A DNA stretch of 64,000 nucleotides from assembly GCF_003007715.1 (NCBI RefSeq), contig NZ_PXNO01000027.1:434001-498000 (forward strand). The letters are read 5' to 3'. This document shows, in pieces, positions 9,329-18,314 of this stretch. A program made the translations under genes and the position numbers. The DNA is from Marinobacter shengliensis. GTDB taxonomy: Bacteria > Pseudomonadota > Gammaproteobacteria > Pseudomonadales > Oleiphilaceae. The notes under the pieces are model-generated. The model saw only the letters and a list, made by a program, of their open reading frames with translations, searched no databases and was not told the origin of the DNA. Every line of letters starts with the position of its first letter. Position 1 is the first letter of the stretch.

Positions 9329-9480
9329 GCAGGAATCTGTGTGTTCCAGGGTGAGTAGTGTGAATTGGCTCACGTTTGGGCGTTCGGGCGCTGGCAGGCC
9401 CGATCTTTGCTGAGGTCTCAGGGTTCCGAGGGGGCGAATAACTCTGTTCTGCTCCGATGTCCGGTCTGGAGAATCCTGAA

Positions 9481-11628
9481 ATGACTCTGAAAAGCTACAA
9501 CATGAACCTGTCTGCCGGTGAGCGTTCCTGGTTGCCTGTTTTTGGGCGTAACGGAAAGCTGGCCATGCGCTGGTCCAGTTTCCTGAACCGAAACATGTAC
9601 GAGACCAATGAACAGATATTCGAGAACCTGGCCAGAACCAGACGTGATGCCCTGATTGGGTGGGCTGAACACAAGTGGTCGTTTCTGGAATCCGTTGCTG
9701 GCCGCCTGTATGGCAAGAACCCCGAAGCCCTGGGGGAGACTATTGCCCAGACCTCCACCCGGCTAAGGGAGATATCCGAGCTGTTTGTGGTGGCAGAGGA
9801 TGGCCAGGTTGTTGCGTCCAGCGTGCCTGTCCGCAACGGCAAGCGCGACCTGGCTCCGGAGGCAGTCCTGAGGGGAACGGGTGAGCGTTTCCTGCATGGT
9901 CCCTACCGGGACCCGGTAACGGCGTCGTTGGGCAAGACTACCAGTCGGTTTCACGATGCGGTGACTCTGATGTTCTATCAGCCTATCGAGTTGGCCGGGG
10001 GCCAGCGGGCAGCTGTGTGTGCGCGAATTCCCAATGATGTGATGAGCGATCTAATTCAGCGTGAGGCCGGACACGTTTTTGAGGAGTCCGGCGACAACTA
10101 CCTGTTCATGATCGACAGTCGTTTTGACAAGTCCATCTCGCCGGGAACGGCGCTGTCCCGATCCCGCTTCGAAGATGCCACCTTCAGCCACGGCGATAAC
10201 CTTAAAGACGGCATAGAAACCGGCTTCGGTGTGGTGCGTATTCGGGAGCACACTGAATTCGAGATACGGTTTACCGATCCGGCAACCGGCCGCTTGCACC
10301 CCGGTGTCAGGGAGACCATTGCCAATGGTGAGAACCTGTACGTGCTGTACCCGGGCTATTCCGACTATCGACACATCCCGGTGATTGGCAAAGGCATCAC
10401 CTTTCAGATGCCTGGTTCGCCTGATACCTGGGGCATGATGTGTGAAGGCGATCTGGAAGAGGTGTACCGACGGCGCTCCATCAGCTGGCGGTTATCCAGT
10501 CGTTTGGGCTTGCTGGCCGCGGCGCTGTGGCTGGTGAATCTTGCATCGTCCATGTTGGAGGTGTCGGTATGGCTCGAAAGCGGGATCAATGCCCTGGCCA
10601 TTTTCGCCATGGTGATGATCTTCAGATCCACTTCTGTCAAACCGGTGTCGGAGCAGTTGTCCGCCATGGGGGATATCATCCGTGACATTGCCGAGGGCGG
10701 AGGTAACTTGCGGCAAAGGATTGACCTGAGCCGGACGCGCCGGGATGAGAGCGGAGACCTGGCCCGCTGGACCAACAGCTTTATTGACAGCCTGGATGGC
10801 ATGGTGGGCCAGGTGTTGACGCTGGCCGCAGACTCCCGGCAAGCCAGTGACCAGATGGTGACCCACAATCGCAGCGCCTATGAGCGGGTTCAGTCTGTGC
10901 TGGCTCATATCGACGATATGGTGCGCGGTGCCGGTGTTCAGGAAAAAGAAATCAATAACGCGTCAACGACCGCCGAGGAAATGCGGGAAGGCATGGATGC
11001 GGTGGTCAGCCGTGCCCAGGCACAATTTGCCCGGGTGAGTGAGGAGGCAAGGAGCATCCGGACGGTGATCACTCGTTCAGCCGATGGAATCCGGGCTGCC
11101 AATGATCGCACTGAGGAAATCAGCAAAACTGCCCTGGTCATCAATGACATTGCAGCCCAGACCAACCTGCTTGCCCTGAACGCGGCGATTGAAGCCGCCC
11201 GGGCCGGGGAGTCAGGCCGCGGATTTGCCGTAGTCGCGGATGAAGTGCGCCAGCTCGCCAGCCGCACAGCAAAGGCAACGGAAGAGATTGGCCAGCGTCT
11301 GCAAGGCGTGCAAGACGAGACACAAAGGGCCGTGGCCGTTATGGAGGAGGGGATTTCGGAAATGGAGAACCGGCTGGCCAAAGCGGAAGCTGCCGCCGAC
11401 GACAGCTCGGACTTGCATCATATGGTTGGCAAGCTGTTTCGGGCCATTGCCAGCATTGAGCAAACGAACCGCGAGCAAAGTCAGCAGACCTACGGCGTCT
11501 CGGAAAGTGCGGCGGCCATGCGTGGCGTGGTAGAACAGCTATCTGCGAGCTCAGAGCGAACGCACGCCGCAGCGGCAAAGCTGCAGAGGCTGACGGGACA
11601 GTTTCAGGTCTCAGGCGAGGTTGCCTGA
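9481..11628 (+). CDS. Methyl-accepting chemotaxis protein with atypical topology
   Basis: A 715-aa chemoreceptor feeding the CheA/CheW pathway. ATG 9481 is preferred over 9457 because GGAG stands nine bases before it. The C-terminal half is a standard MCP signalling domain with the hairpin tip [20 protein letters not shown] followed by [15 protein letters not shown]. The N-terminal ~330 residues look like a ligand-binding, Cache-like region ([25 protein letters not shown]). I see no membrane segment in front of it. The hydrophobic part is two adjacent segments at about residues 335-390 ([29 protein letters not shown]), followed by a HAMP-like linker. The sensor may therefore be cytoplasmic. 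It is divergent from a periplasmic binding protein. Confidence 0.9.
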   Translation: MTLKSYNMNLSAGERSWLPVFGRNGKLAMRWSSFLNRNMYETNEQIFENLARTRRDALIGWAEHKWSFLESVAGRLYGKNPEALGETIAQTSTRLREISELFVVAEDGQVVASSVPVRNGKRDLAPEAVLRGTGERFLHGPYRDPVTASLGKTTSRFHDAVTLMFYQPIELAGGQRAAVCARIPNDVMSDLIQREAGHVFEESGDNYLFMIDSRFDKSISPGTALSRSRFEDATFSHGDNLKDGIETGFGVVRIREHTEFEIRFTDPATGRLHPGVRETIANGENLYVLYPGYSDYRHIPVIGKGITFQMPGSPDTWGMMCEGDLEEVYRRRSISWRLSSRLGLLAAALWLVNLASSMLEVSVWLESGINALAIFAMVMIFRSTSVKPVSEQLSAMGDIIRDIAEGGGNLRQRIDLSRTRRDESGDLARWTNSFIDSLDGMVGQVLTLAADSRQASDQMVTHNRSAYERVQSVLAHIDDMVRGAGVQEKEINNASTTAEEMREGMDAVVSRAQAQFARVSEEARSIRTVITRSADGIRAANDRTEEISKTALVINDIAAQTNLLALNAAIEAARAGESGRGFAVVADEVRQLASRTAKATEEIGQRLQGVQDETQRAVAVMEEGISEMENRLAKAEAAADDSSDLHHMVGKLFRAIASIEQTNREQSQQTYGVSESAAAMRGVVEQLSASSERTHAAAAKLQRLTGQFQVSGEVA

Positions 11629-11676
11629 CTGATAGCCAATACCCAGCCCTGGTTCAAGGCTGTTTGAACGGCGTCC

Positions 11677-11700
11677 ACAAAGGCGTTTTCACGCCTTTGT
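11677..11700 (+). terminator. Hairpin after the chemoreceptor gene
   Basis: A perfect 10-bp stem, ACAAAGGCGT (11677-11686) with ACGCCTTTGT (11691-11700), closes a TTTC loop about 50 bases past the MCP stop. There is no long T tract, so termination is plausible but not certain. Confidence 0.5.
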
Positions 11701-11799
11701 CCTTGCGATGCATCGTTTCAGCTGCAGGTAAAAAAACCGATATACTTCCCGGATTCGCCCAACCTGGGCATCGCTGAATGTAATGGAGCCATTGAGATC

Positions 11800-12843
11800 T
11801 TGGTAACTATCAAGCGTTGGACCTTCGAACTTGGATCGACTCTTCCGTTTCTCGTGGTGGCAACGGGGCTTGCCATCTTTTCAATGCCGGCCAGCGCTGA
11901 CTGGTATCGGTTTTCAGACACCGCCATGACGACACCTATCGAGCTGGAGTTCTGGACAGAGGACAAAAAGCTGGCGGACCGGGTTGGGGAGGAGGTACTG
12001 GCGGTTTTTCATCAGGTTGATGCGCAGATGAGCCGCTATCGGGAGGACTCGGAAGTTTCCCGACTCAACCGCAACGCCGCCAATGGTCCGGTTGCCGTCA
12101 GTGACGGTCTGTTCGAGGTGCTTGAAAAGGCGCGGGAGGTATCGATTCTCAGTGATGGCGCCTTCGACATCACCTTTGGTTCAGTCGGGTACCTTTACGA
12201 TTTCAGAGCCGGGAAAAGGCCGACAGAGGAGGAACTTCGATCTGGCCTGCCCCAGGTGAATTTCCGGGATGTGATTCTTGATCAGGATGCTCAAACCGTC
12301 GAATTCCGCCAGGCTGGGATCCGGGTCGACCTGGGCGGTATTGCCAAGGGCTATGCCGTTGACCTGGGAACCAAGCGCCTTGTCAGCCTTGGCATACGCC
12401 ATGCCCGGCTCAGCGCAGGTGGCGACATGCGGTTACTGGGCGACAAGCGGGGACGGCCCTGGTACGTGGGTATCCGGGATCCACGTGTGGAAGGACGTAA
12501 CGCAGTGGTCCTGCCCCTCAAGGATACGGCGGTATCCACCTCCGGGGATTACGAGCGGTTTTTCGTGGATGAAGCGGGCGACCGGGTCCACCATATTTTG
12601 TCTCCCGAGACCGGAAAGTCGGTTCAGGGTGTGCAGAGCGTGACCATTATTGGCGAGGACGCGTTGACAACCGACGGCCTCTCCACGGCGGTGTTTGTGC
12701 TCGGACCCGCGAGGGGGTTGGAGATGGTTGAGCGACTGGCGGGTATCGATGTGGTGGTTATCGATGATCAGCGCATGATGCACGTGTCAGAAGGCCTCGT
12801 TCCGCCCCAATCAGACCAGGGCGGAACGAGCGGTCCGGATTAA
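11800..12843 (+). CDS. apbE: ApbE family FAD:protein FMN transferase
   Basis: An exported flavin transferase that links FMN from FAD to Ser/Thr of target proteins outside the cytoplasm. The 347-aa protein begins at TTG with GGAG upstream; a signal peptide follows (LPFLVVATGLAIFSMPASAD), which argues for this start since later ATGs would cut it. Family motifs are in order: DGAFDITFGSVGYLYDF, VDLGGIAKGYAVD, LSAGGDMRLLG, STSGDYERFF and HHILSPETGKS. The gene faces the DUF1501-like gene tail to tail, with the stop codons overlapping. Its flavinylation target is not obvious. In many genomes ApbE sits beside DUF4266/DUF3570 genes, and both occur here 11 kb away, so I infer it belongs to that module. 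Confidence 0.92.
   Translation: MVTIKRWTFELGSTLPFLVVATGLAIFSMPASADWYRFSDTAMTTPIELEFWTEDKKLADRVGEEVLAVFHQVDAQMSRYREDSEVSRLNRNAANGPVAVSDGLFEVLEKAREVSILSDGAFDITFGSVGYLYDFRAGKRPTEEELRSGLPQVNFRDVILDQDAQTVEFRQAGIRVDLGGIAKGYAVDLGTKRLVSLGIRHARLSAGGDMRLLGDKRGRPWYVGIRDPRVEGRNAVVLPLKDTAVSTSGDYERFFVDEAGDRVHHILSPETGKSVQGVQSVTIIGEDALTTDGLSTAVFVLGPARGLEMVERLAGIDVVVIDDQRMMHVSEGLVPPQSDQGGTSGPD
12796..12830. terminator. Shared hairpin at the apbE / DUF1501-like convergent ends
   Basis: A perfect 12-bp stem (12796-12807 with 12819-12830) with an 11-base loop lies within the last codons of apbE. It ends ten bases before the overlapping stop codons of the two convergent genes. It lacks T tracts on both sides, so it may block transcripts or stabilise 3' ends rather than act as a classic terminator. 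Confidence 0.5.
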
Positions 12844-14399
12844 CTGCCAATCGTACCGTTCACCACGTTGGAGAAGGCAATCAGGCTGTCCTGAGAGGTG
12901 CCATTGCCCAGCCCGTGGCCGTTGAAGCGGGTTCCGAACTGGTTTTGTTCACCATGCAATGCCATGTAGTTGAGTAACACGGTCTGGACCAGTTGGTTGA
13001 CGTTGTTGGCCGCCGGGCTGGAGGCAGTTTCCACCGATGCATCCGAACGCATGAAGCCGATCTGCCTGCGAATCGGAGTGGGGCGGCCACCAGGGTTGTA
13101 AACCAGGAAGAAGGAGGCGGCCGTCTGTTGGTTGTCGCCGGTCCATTCGCCCTTGCCGCGACCGTCCGCGGAATCGTCAATCCTGCCGTTGCTCGACACC
13201 GAACCGTCACTGAACACATAGAGCATTAACGGCATACCCACCCGGGCCGCGTATTCCAGGCATGCACCCATACATCGGCCTGCCAGTTCGTCACGGCGCT
13301 CGCCAGTTCCACGCTCGCCGGTGTGGTAGTCGTAGCCGCCAATAGTGATCGTGCCGGCACCGGCGTAGCCGTTTAAAACCAGCTTCATCACAGAGGCGGT
13401 TTTACGGAATTCCCGGTTGTTGTTGAACTCATCGCGGTTGAAAATGCCGGTGGGGCCAACGATTTCGAGATCCAGCTCTGGATCAAGGTCTGCGGGATTG
13501 CCGAATCGGTCGGCGAGATCGGCACTCTTTACATAGCCGCAGCGGACCAGGTCCTTGACGACTTCATCAGTAGAGATGCCCGTATTGACCCGGTTCATCT
13601 TGGCGTCGCTGATGCGCTGGATGGATTCCATGACGGCGACAGCATCTTGCTGGTCAAGAATGCCGATGAGATCGCCTACGTCCACCAGACCGGTAACGTC
13701 TGAGGGCCGGTCAATCTTGGTGGGTCGAACCTCCGGATTGATCAGGTTCATCGGTGCCAACGAGTTACCGCCGGATTCCGAACTCTGGGACCCTATGAGA
13801 GAGAGCAGGGAGCCGTCGGCACCCGCGTGATGGATGCCGTACATCGGGTTGTGGGGGTTGTTGCCGGTGTCGTTCTCTGAACGGGCAGCAATAATGGCGC
13901 CGTCAATTGCCGCGCGGGTGCCGGCACTGGTGCTCTGCAGGATACCGCGCAGGAAGCCGCTGTCGGAATGGAACGCCAGGCCCAGTTCGGTGTTAACAAA
14001 CGCCGGGTCATTGGGCAGCATGTCACCGGGTAGCCCTAGTTTGTTGTAACCTGCGGTGCTCAGGAAGTCCATTTGCCCGCCGGACTTGCCCATCAGTACA
14101 TTGGAGCCAGCAATGTTGGCGCCGCCTGCCAGGTCAAAACAGATAAACGGAATCTTGCCGGCACCCTGAACCGCTATGCCACAGCTTTCTTTCAGCGTGT
14201 TCAGATCATCTGAAAGCGCTGCTGCTGCCATTCGCGGGTTGCCGAACAGGCTGAACAGGGAAGCACCGAACACTGTCGCCGACCCCGCCATCAGACCCTG
14301 TGAGATAAACTCTCGACGCGTCCTCGGCCTGCCGTGGTCGTCATGGAGTAGTGGGCTGCCATTGGCCAGAGGTTTCTTACGTGATTTGCGTATGAACAT
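12840..14399 (-). CDS. Tat-exported DUF1501-like protein
   Basis: A 519-aa protein whose N-terminus has a twin-arginine signal (TRREFISQGLMAGSATVFGA), pointing to folded export with or without a cofactor. The rest resembles the DUF1501/sulfatase-like fold: ICFDLAGGANIAGSN near the start, then GGYDYHTGERGTGERRDELA and LMLYVFSDGSVSSNG where DUF1501 proteins have their metal-site and late motifs. This assignment is by eye and moderate. It is the last gene of a minus-strand trio with two c-heme proteins; the pairing of DUF1501 with c-heme DUF1588-type proteins is familiar from planctomycetes. No enzyme activity is assigned. Confidence 0.6.
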   Translation of the reverse strand: MFIRKSRKKPLANGSPLLHDDHGRPRTRREFISQGLMAGSATVFGASLFSLFGNPRMAAAALSDDLNTLKESCGIAVQGAGKIPFICFDLAGGANIAGSNVLMGKSGGQMDFLSTAGYNKLGLPGDMLPNDPAFVNTELGLAFHSDSGFLRGILQSTSAGTRAAIDGAIIAARSENDTGNNPHNPMYGIHHAGADGSLLSLIGSQSSESGGNSLAPMNLINPEVRPTKIDRPSDVTGLVDVGDLIGILDQQDAVAVMESIQRISDAKMNRVNTGISTDEVVKDLVRCGYVKSADLADRFGNPADLDPELDLEIVGPTGIFNRDEFNNNREFRKTASVMKLVLNGYAGAGTITIGGYDYHTGERGTGERRDELAGRCMGACLEYAARVGMPLMLYVFSDGSVSSNGRIDDSADGRGKGEWTGDNQQTAASFFLVYNPGGRPTPIRRQIGFMRSDASVETASSPAANNVNQLVQTVLLNYMALHGEQNQFGTRFNGHGLGNGTSQDSLIAFSNVVNGTIGS

Positions 14400-14411
14400 G
14401 ATGGGCTTCCT

Positions 14412-16901
14412 CTACTGAACCAGTGTGGTGGCGCTGCCAAGCACAGCCGCGCAGCTTGCCTTAACGACCGTTTCTGTGCGGTCAGGCGCACAACCTTCTC
14501 CACAGCTCGTCAGTCTGTCCATGAGCGCGCTTATCTCTGTTTCGATGGCGCTATCATCGGGCTGTGAGGCCAGGTTGCTGCCCACGAAGCGGGCCAGTAA
14601 AGGCCCGGTAACCAGGCTCTTGCGGCCGTGATCAAATGCGGTGCTGGCCGGGGCGGAGAAATCGAACCCGGGGAACATCTCAGCCCTTAATTGCCCGCTG
14701 GAAACCAGGGCGTCGCAGTATTGAATAGCCATTTGGGTGACTGCCATTTGATGGGAAGACAGGAAGCCCTGGATCGTCTCTACCGTCGGCAACTGCTGCT
14801 TTACGGTAGTGTATGTGCTGAAGACCGCCGGGTGGGTGGTGGCAACGCCGGTCATCCGCGACATGGACTCGTTGATCTCGTCAAATGTCTTCAGACCGAT
14901 CTCCGACGATGGTGGCAGGTCAGCGGGTTCTGGCTGAGGCGGCAGAACAGGCTCGGTACGGGCAAAGCTGTTTCCGCCCAGCTGGTCGAAGGTCAGGAAG
15001 AACTCGTCGTTCCCGGGGCCGTTCTCCAGAGCAATGATAGTGCCCAGGGAGGAGAGCGGTTGCCCGGTGCCGGGTTCATAGCTGCCGCTGTCCAGAACAA
15101 CGTCCAGATTGGCCCAGGCCTGTCCGACAGTCGCCTCCTTGCCATTGATGCCCAGTCGCATGCCTCGCAGTGGAATGTTTGATGGCTCGGCGGAGTCATC
15201 CAGGCTGATGAAGAAAGGACTGGTGAATCGGTACGCGTAGCTGTCGAACTGGCTGACTTCGAACACGATGAAACTCTCCGGCACGTCGATCAGGTGAGAA
15301 ACGCCAAATAGCAGGTAGAACTTCTGACCAACGCCGACTTCGAAGTTGGCCTGGACCTGCTCCGGTGTCAGCACACGATTGTGGATGGCGACCATGCGGA
15401 TCGCGCCCTGCCAGGGTGAGTTGCCATCGGTCTCGTTGCCCAGTACCAGGGCAAAGCTGTCGTCCCATTCCGTTAACAGCCCGCCGTCGTCCGGGTCGAC
15501 ATCACCGGTTGGAACGCCATTCACAAAGATCTGACGCCCGGTCGCCGGGGTGTAGTTCACCACAACGTGCTGCAAAGTTGCCTGCAGAAGCATGTCGGCG
15601 TCCTGGGTGGCGAACGCCGTATTCTCATCACTGGTGGTGCTGCGATGGAGCACTTCGTAACGCTGGAGCGACTGGCTCAGCGTTATGTTGCGAGTGGTGG
15701 ACGAGCCTGAATAGGTCACAATGCGGGCATCTTCCTGGGTGATGTTACCCGGGGCAACCCAGGCCTCTATGCTGTATTCGCCGGAGGCGGTCAGCAGGGT
15801 ATGCAGCTTCCGGCTGGCGGTGGTGCTACCCTGAGCTTTGCCCGCCGGGATCATGAAGCCCTGCTCGTTTTCGCCCGCGGGGCCAAGGTCGATGCCCCAG
15901 CCCCCAACCCAGTCAACGTTGCCGCTCAGGGTCAGATCCAGTGCAGGCGATACGCCGCTGGTGTCAAAGGCGGTCTGGCCTTCACCAAACTTGAATTCGT
16001 AGAGGGCAATCACGTTGTCTTCAAAGCGGCCGCCGGAATTGGCAAGCAGGCCGTCTGCCTGGAGGTTGAGAGCTTTGCTCGTAACCAGTGAGGGGTCTAC
16101 AGGTTGGGCGCTCAGGTCCTGGACCATTTCAAGAATTTTTAACTCCATCAAATCAGCTGAGGCTTCGCAGTTGTCACCCCAGCAGTTGTGAAAGTCGTAG
16201 CGCAGGCGCTCTACCAGTCGGGATGCGCCCGGGTTCATCGGATCTATACGGCTTTTCGCCTGATTGTAGGCGGTGGTCACGTCGGCGCTGGCAATGTAGG
16301 GGGTCTGGCCACCATCAGCATGGCAGTCGCTGCAATACTGTCTGAGTTCGGGGTATACCGTGCTGGAAAACAGTCCAGGATCGCTGGGCAGTGCAACCGT
16401 AGCGCCCGGTTCTTTGAGCGCTGGAGCGCGGAGTTCAACGGTTTTGGCTGAGCCTCCAGAGCCGCCTGCCCAGTTTGAGATATAGGTGGTGAGAATGTCC
16501 ACACAGGCCGAGGTGCTCTGGAGCCAGCAATTGTGGCCGCCGGCCACCTTGGTCACCATCGTAGACTGGGATGGATCGGACAGGTTAACAATGGAGTTCG
16601 CCTGAGCGTAAGCCAGGTTAACGTCCAGCTCGTTGACGAACGTCGGAGCCTGGCCATTGGAGCCGTGGCACGCACCGCATTTGTCCTGGGTGACCAGATT
16701 ATCCCATACGGTCCGTTTGAAATTGGCGACGTCATCCGTTGCGGGAGCCGGCCCGTTGTAGGTAATCGTGCCGGGATTCTGGGAGGTATTCGGCAGTTGT
16801 TCCGTGGACTCGCCGCCGCAGGCCGAAAGCAGGAACGCAAGGGCGATGACTGAAAGCACCGATCTAAGGGAGCTCATGAAAATTCCGTTACGTGTTGTCA
16901 T
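14412..16901 (-). CDS. Diheme c-type lipoprotein with a LamG-like domain
   Basis: An 829-aa predicted lipoprotein: signal peptide ending in lipobox LLSAC with Cys28. Two c-heme attachment motifs, CGACH (75-79) and CSDCH (190-194), suggest two cytochrome c-like modules. A concanavalin/LamG-like sandwich follows at about 295-530 (NVIALYEFKFGEGQTAFDTS, VNGVPTGD, GAIRMVAIHNRVLTPEQVQ). The C-terminal 300 residues are unrecognised, with four Cys near the end (CGEGC and others). The start has GAGG five bases upstream and begins seven bases after the upstream gene's stop, so the two are cotranscribed. LamG joined to c-heme is typical of secreted proteins handling carbohydrate or surface substrates in PVC bacteria; the function here is unknown. 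Confidence 0.72.
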   Translation of the reverse strand: MTTRNGIFMSSLRSVLSVIALAFLLSACGGESTEQLPNTSQNPGTITYNGPAPATDDVANFKRTVWDNLVTQDKCGACHGSNGQAPTFVNELDVNLAYAQANSIVNLSDPSQSTMVTKVAGGHNCWLQSTSACVDILTTYISNWAGGSGGSAKTVELRAPALKEPGATVALPSDPGLFSSTVYPELRQYCSDCHADGGQTPYIASADVTTAYNQAKSRIDPMNPGASRLVERLRYDFHNCWGDNCEASADLMELKILEMVQDLSAQPVDPSLVTSKALNLQADGLLANSGGRFEDNVIALYEFKFGEGQTAFDTSGVSPALDLTLSGNVDWVGGWGIDLGPAGENEQGFMIPAGKAQGSTTASRKLHTLLTASGEYSIEAWVAPGNITQEDARIVTYSGSSTTRNITLSQSLQRYEVLHRSTTSDENTAFATQDADMLLQATLQHVVVNYTPATGRQIFVNGVPTGDVDPDDGGLLTEWDDSFALVLGNETDGNSPWQGAIRMVAIHNRVLTPEQVQANFEVGVGQKFYLLFGVSHLIDVPESFIVFEVSQFDSYAYRFTSPFFISLDDSAEPSNIPLRGMRLGINGKEATVGQAWANLDVVLDSGSYEPGTGQPLSSLGTIIALENGPGNDEFFLTFDQLGGNSFARTEPVLPPQPEPADLPPSSEIGLKTFDEINESMSRMTGVATTHPAVFSTYTTVKQQLPTVETIQGFLSSHQMAVTQMAIQYCDALVSSGQLRAEMFPGFDFSAPASTAFDHGRKSLVTGPLLARFVGSNLASQPDDSAIETEISALMDRLTSCGEGCAPDRTETVVKASCAAVLGSATTLVQ

Positions 16902-16908
16902 AGCGTCC

Positions 16909-18144
16909 TCACTCCCCCATGCAGTACACAGCGGATTCTGCGAATACCTGCTTCAGGTCGTAACCCTGGCTTGCGAAGCTGGTGACCATACTGCGTACCT
17001 GGGAACGGTCTGCGCCGTTGGAGGGAGGTCGCAGGCAGACATTCTCGAACACTTTCTTGACCTGGCACTCGGCAAAGGCGTTGGAGTGGGCGAACTCCCT
17101 GCCCAGGCTCTTGGCACCATTGCCGTAACCCGGCAATGACGGATCCCAACCAAGGCGGCGGTTGGCGCCCTGGCGCCAGTAGTTATCCCATCTGTCGTCC
17201 GGCGTCACGTATCCTTGTTCGAAGGTTGCCGCATTGATGTGATATTTGGCCTGAACCCTGGAGCCGGTCTCCGGATCCGTTTCGCCAATGGCGTTGTAAA
17301 CGAGCCTACCCAGTTCTCCGTCAGGGTCGGCGTTGGCGTTATATTCATAGTCATAGTAGGCAAACGCCTGAGCCATGGGGTCCATACCCGTGTGGCAGCC
17401 AACGCAGTTGTTCAGGAATACCCGGCTGTCACCGCCGGGGCTGCGGGAAACATCCTGGCGAATGCGGTCGGGCGGCAGAGTGACATCTGCAACCTGTTCC
17501 AGGTCGTTGCACATGTGATTGATCAGCGTGAAACGGAACATGGCCCTATTGGTACCGGCGCTGAAAAACGCCCGGGCTGACGCTCGAGATGTGATCACCC
17601 CAGCGGTCGCAGAAGGGGGGAGGCCGGTGTAGGTGGACTGGTTCACCCGCTCAAGATGGTCCCTGAGGCTGGCTCCGCTGTTCTCCAGGGATTCGTAGTG
17701 ATTGTTGTTGCTGGTGGAGTAGTTCGGCAGATTCAGGGAAGGATTTCCGATATACAACACATCGTCATACAGGACTTTTCTGAAGTCCTGCCCGTCCCGC
17801 ACCAGGCCGATCACCGTGGCGATGTAATCATTGAGGGGCACGAACTTCGACATTGCCTCGTTGGTCCAGGGAGCCGCAAAATTCTTCAGGGTGACGTCGT
17901 AGAAGGCGCTGTCCTGCATGGCAGTGAAGGCTGCCTCAATCGCTCTGCCCGAAACGATATCGCTTTCCATGTCGTCGAGAACATCGGCAGAAGGGGGCAC
18001 GCCGGCAATCCGGTCATGGATTCGTTTGGCCTGTTCCCTGGGGCCAGCTTGGGCAAAGCCTGCCTGGCCAGACACCAATGCAACGAGAACGGCGGTACTG
18101 CAAGCCTTGGTGAGCAGGCTTCTGATCCTGTTCCGGGCGGTCAT
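16909..18144 (-). CDS. Secreted DUF1588-like monoheme c-type protein
   Basis: A 411-aa exported protein. ATG 18144 follows the strong element GAGGGAAAGGA and opens a signal peptide ending GFAQA; an earlier start at 18195 adds residues with no ribosome site. One heme motif CVGCH (247-251) is followed at once by TGMDPMAQAF, the pattern seen at the heme site of DUF1588 proteins (CxxCHxxMDP). The remainder is rich in short loops and not otherwise recognised. It is first in the minus-strand trio and divergent from the long plus-strand operon. Likely an extracytoplasmic electron-transfer or oxidase-like component acting with the next two products. Confidence 0.65.
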   Translation of the reverse strand: MTARNRIRSLLTKACSTAVLVALVSGQAGFAQAGPREQAKRIHDRIAGVPPSADVLDDMESDIVSGRAIEAAFTAMQDSAFYDVTLKNFAAPWTNEAMSKFVPLNDYIATVIGLVRDGQDFRKVLYDDVLYIGNPSLNLPNYSTSNNNHYESLENSGASLRDHLERVNQSTYTGLPPSATAGVITSRASARAFFSAGTNRAMFRFTLINHMCNDLEQVADVTLPPDRIRQDVSRSPGGDSRVFLNNCVGCHTGMDPMAQAFAYYDYEYNANADPDGELGRLVYNAIGETDPETGSRVQAKYHINAATFEQGYVTPDDRWDNYWRQGANRRLGWDPSLPGYGNGAKSLGREFAHSNAFAECQVKKVFENVCLRPPSNGADRSQVRSMVTSFASQGYDLKQVFAESAVYCMGE

Positions 18145-18188
18145 GTCCTTTCCCTCGGTGATCGTTAGCATTCGCACATTAATGCTTT

Positions 18189-18223
18189 TTGACAATTGTT
18201 AAAAGTTTACGGCTTGCTATATC
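18189..18223 (+). promoter_or_regulatory. Divergent promoter region with an FNR-like palindrome
   Basis: Within the 170-base spacer, TTGAC-AATT-GTTAA (18189-18202) is one base from the ANR/FNR form TTGAY-N4-RTCAA. For the plus strand, an extended -10 TGCTATATC (18215-18223) lies 16 bases after TTGTTA (18196-18201). The same TTGACA could instead be part of a -35 element. Both the heme-protein trio and the large operon start from this spacer, so oxygen control is possible but the site is not at the ideal distance for either. Confidence 0.4.
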
Positions 18224-18314
18224 CTCCGTTTTGAGTCGTAGGCCACGTTATTACATTAGGTTACTTAAAAGCCTTGGAGCCTGCCCGCGGAACCGACTTA
18301 ATTTATGTCATGGA

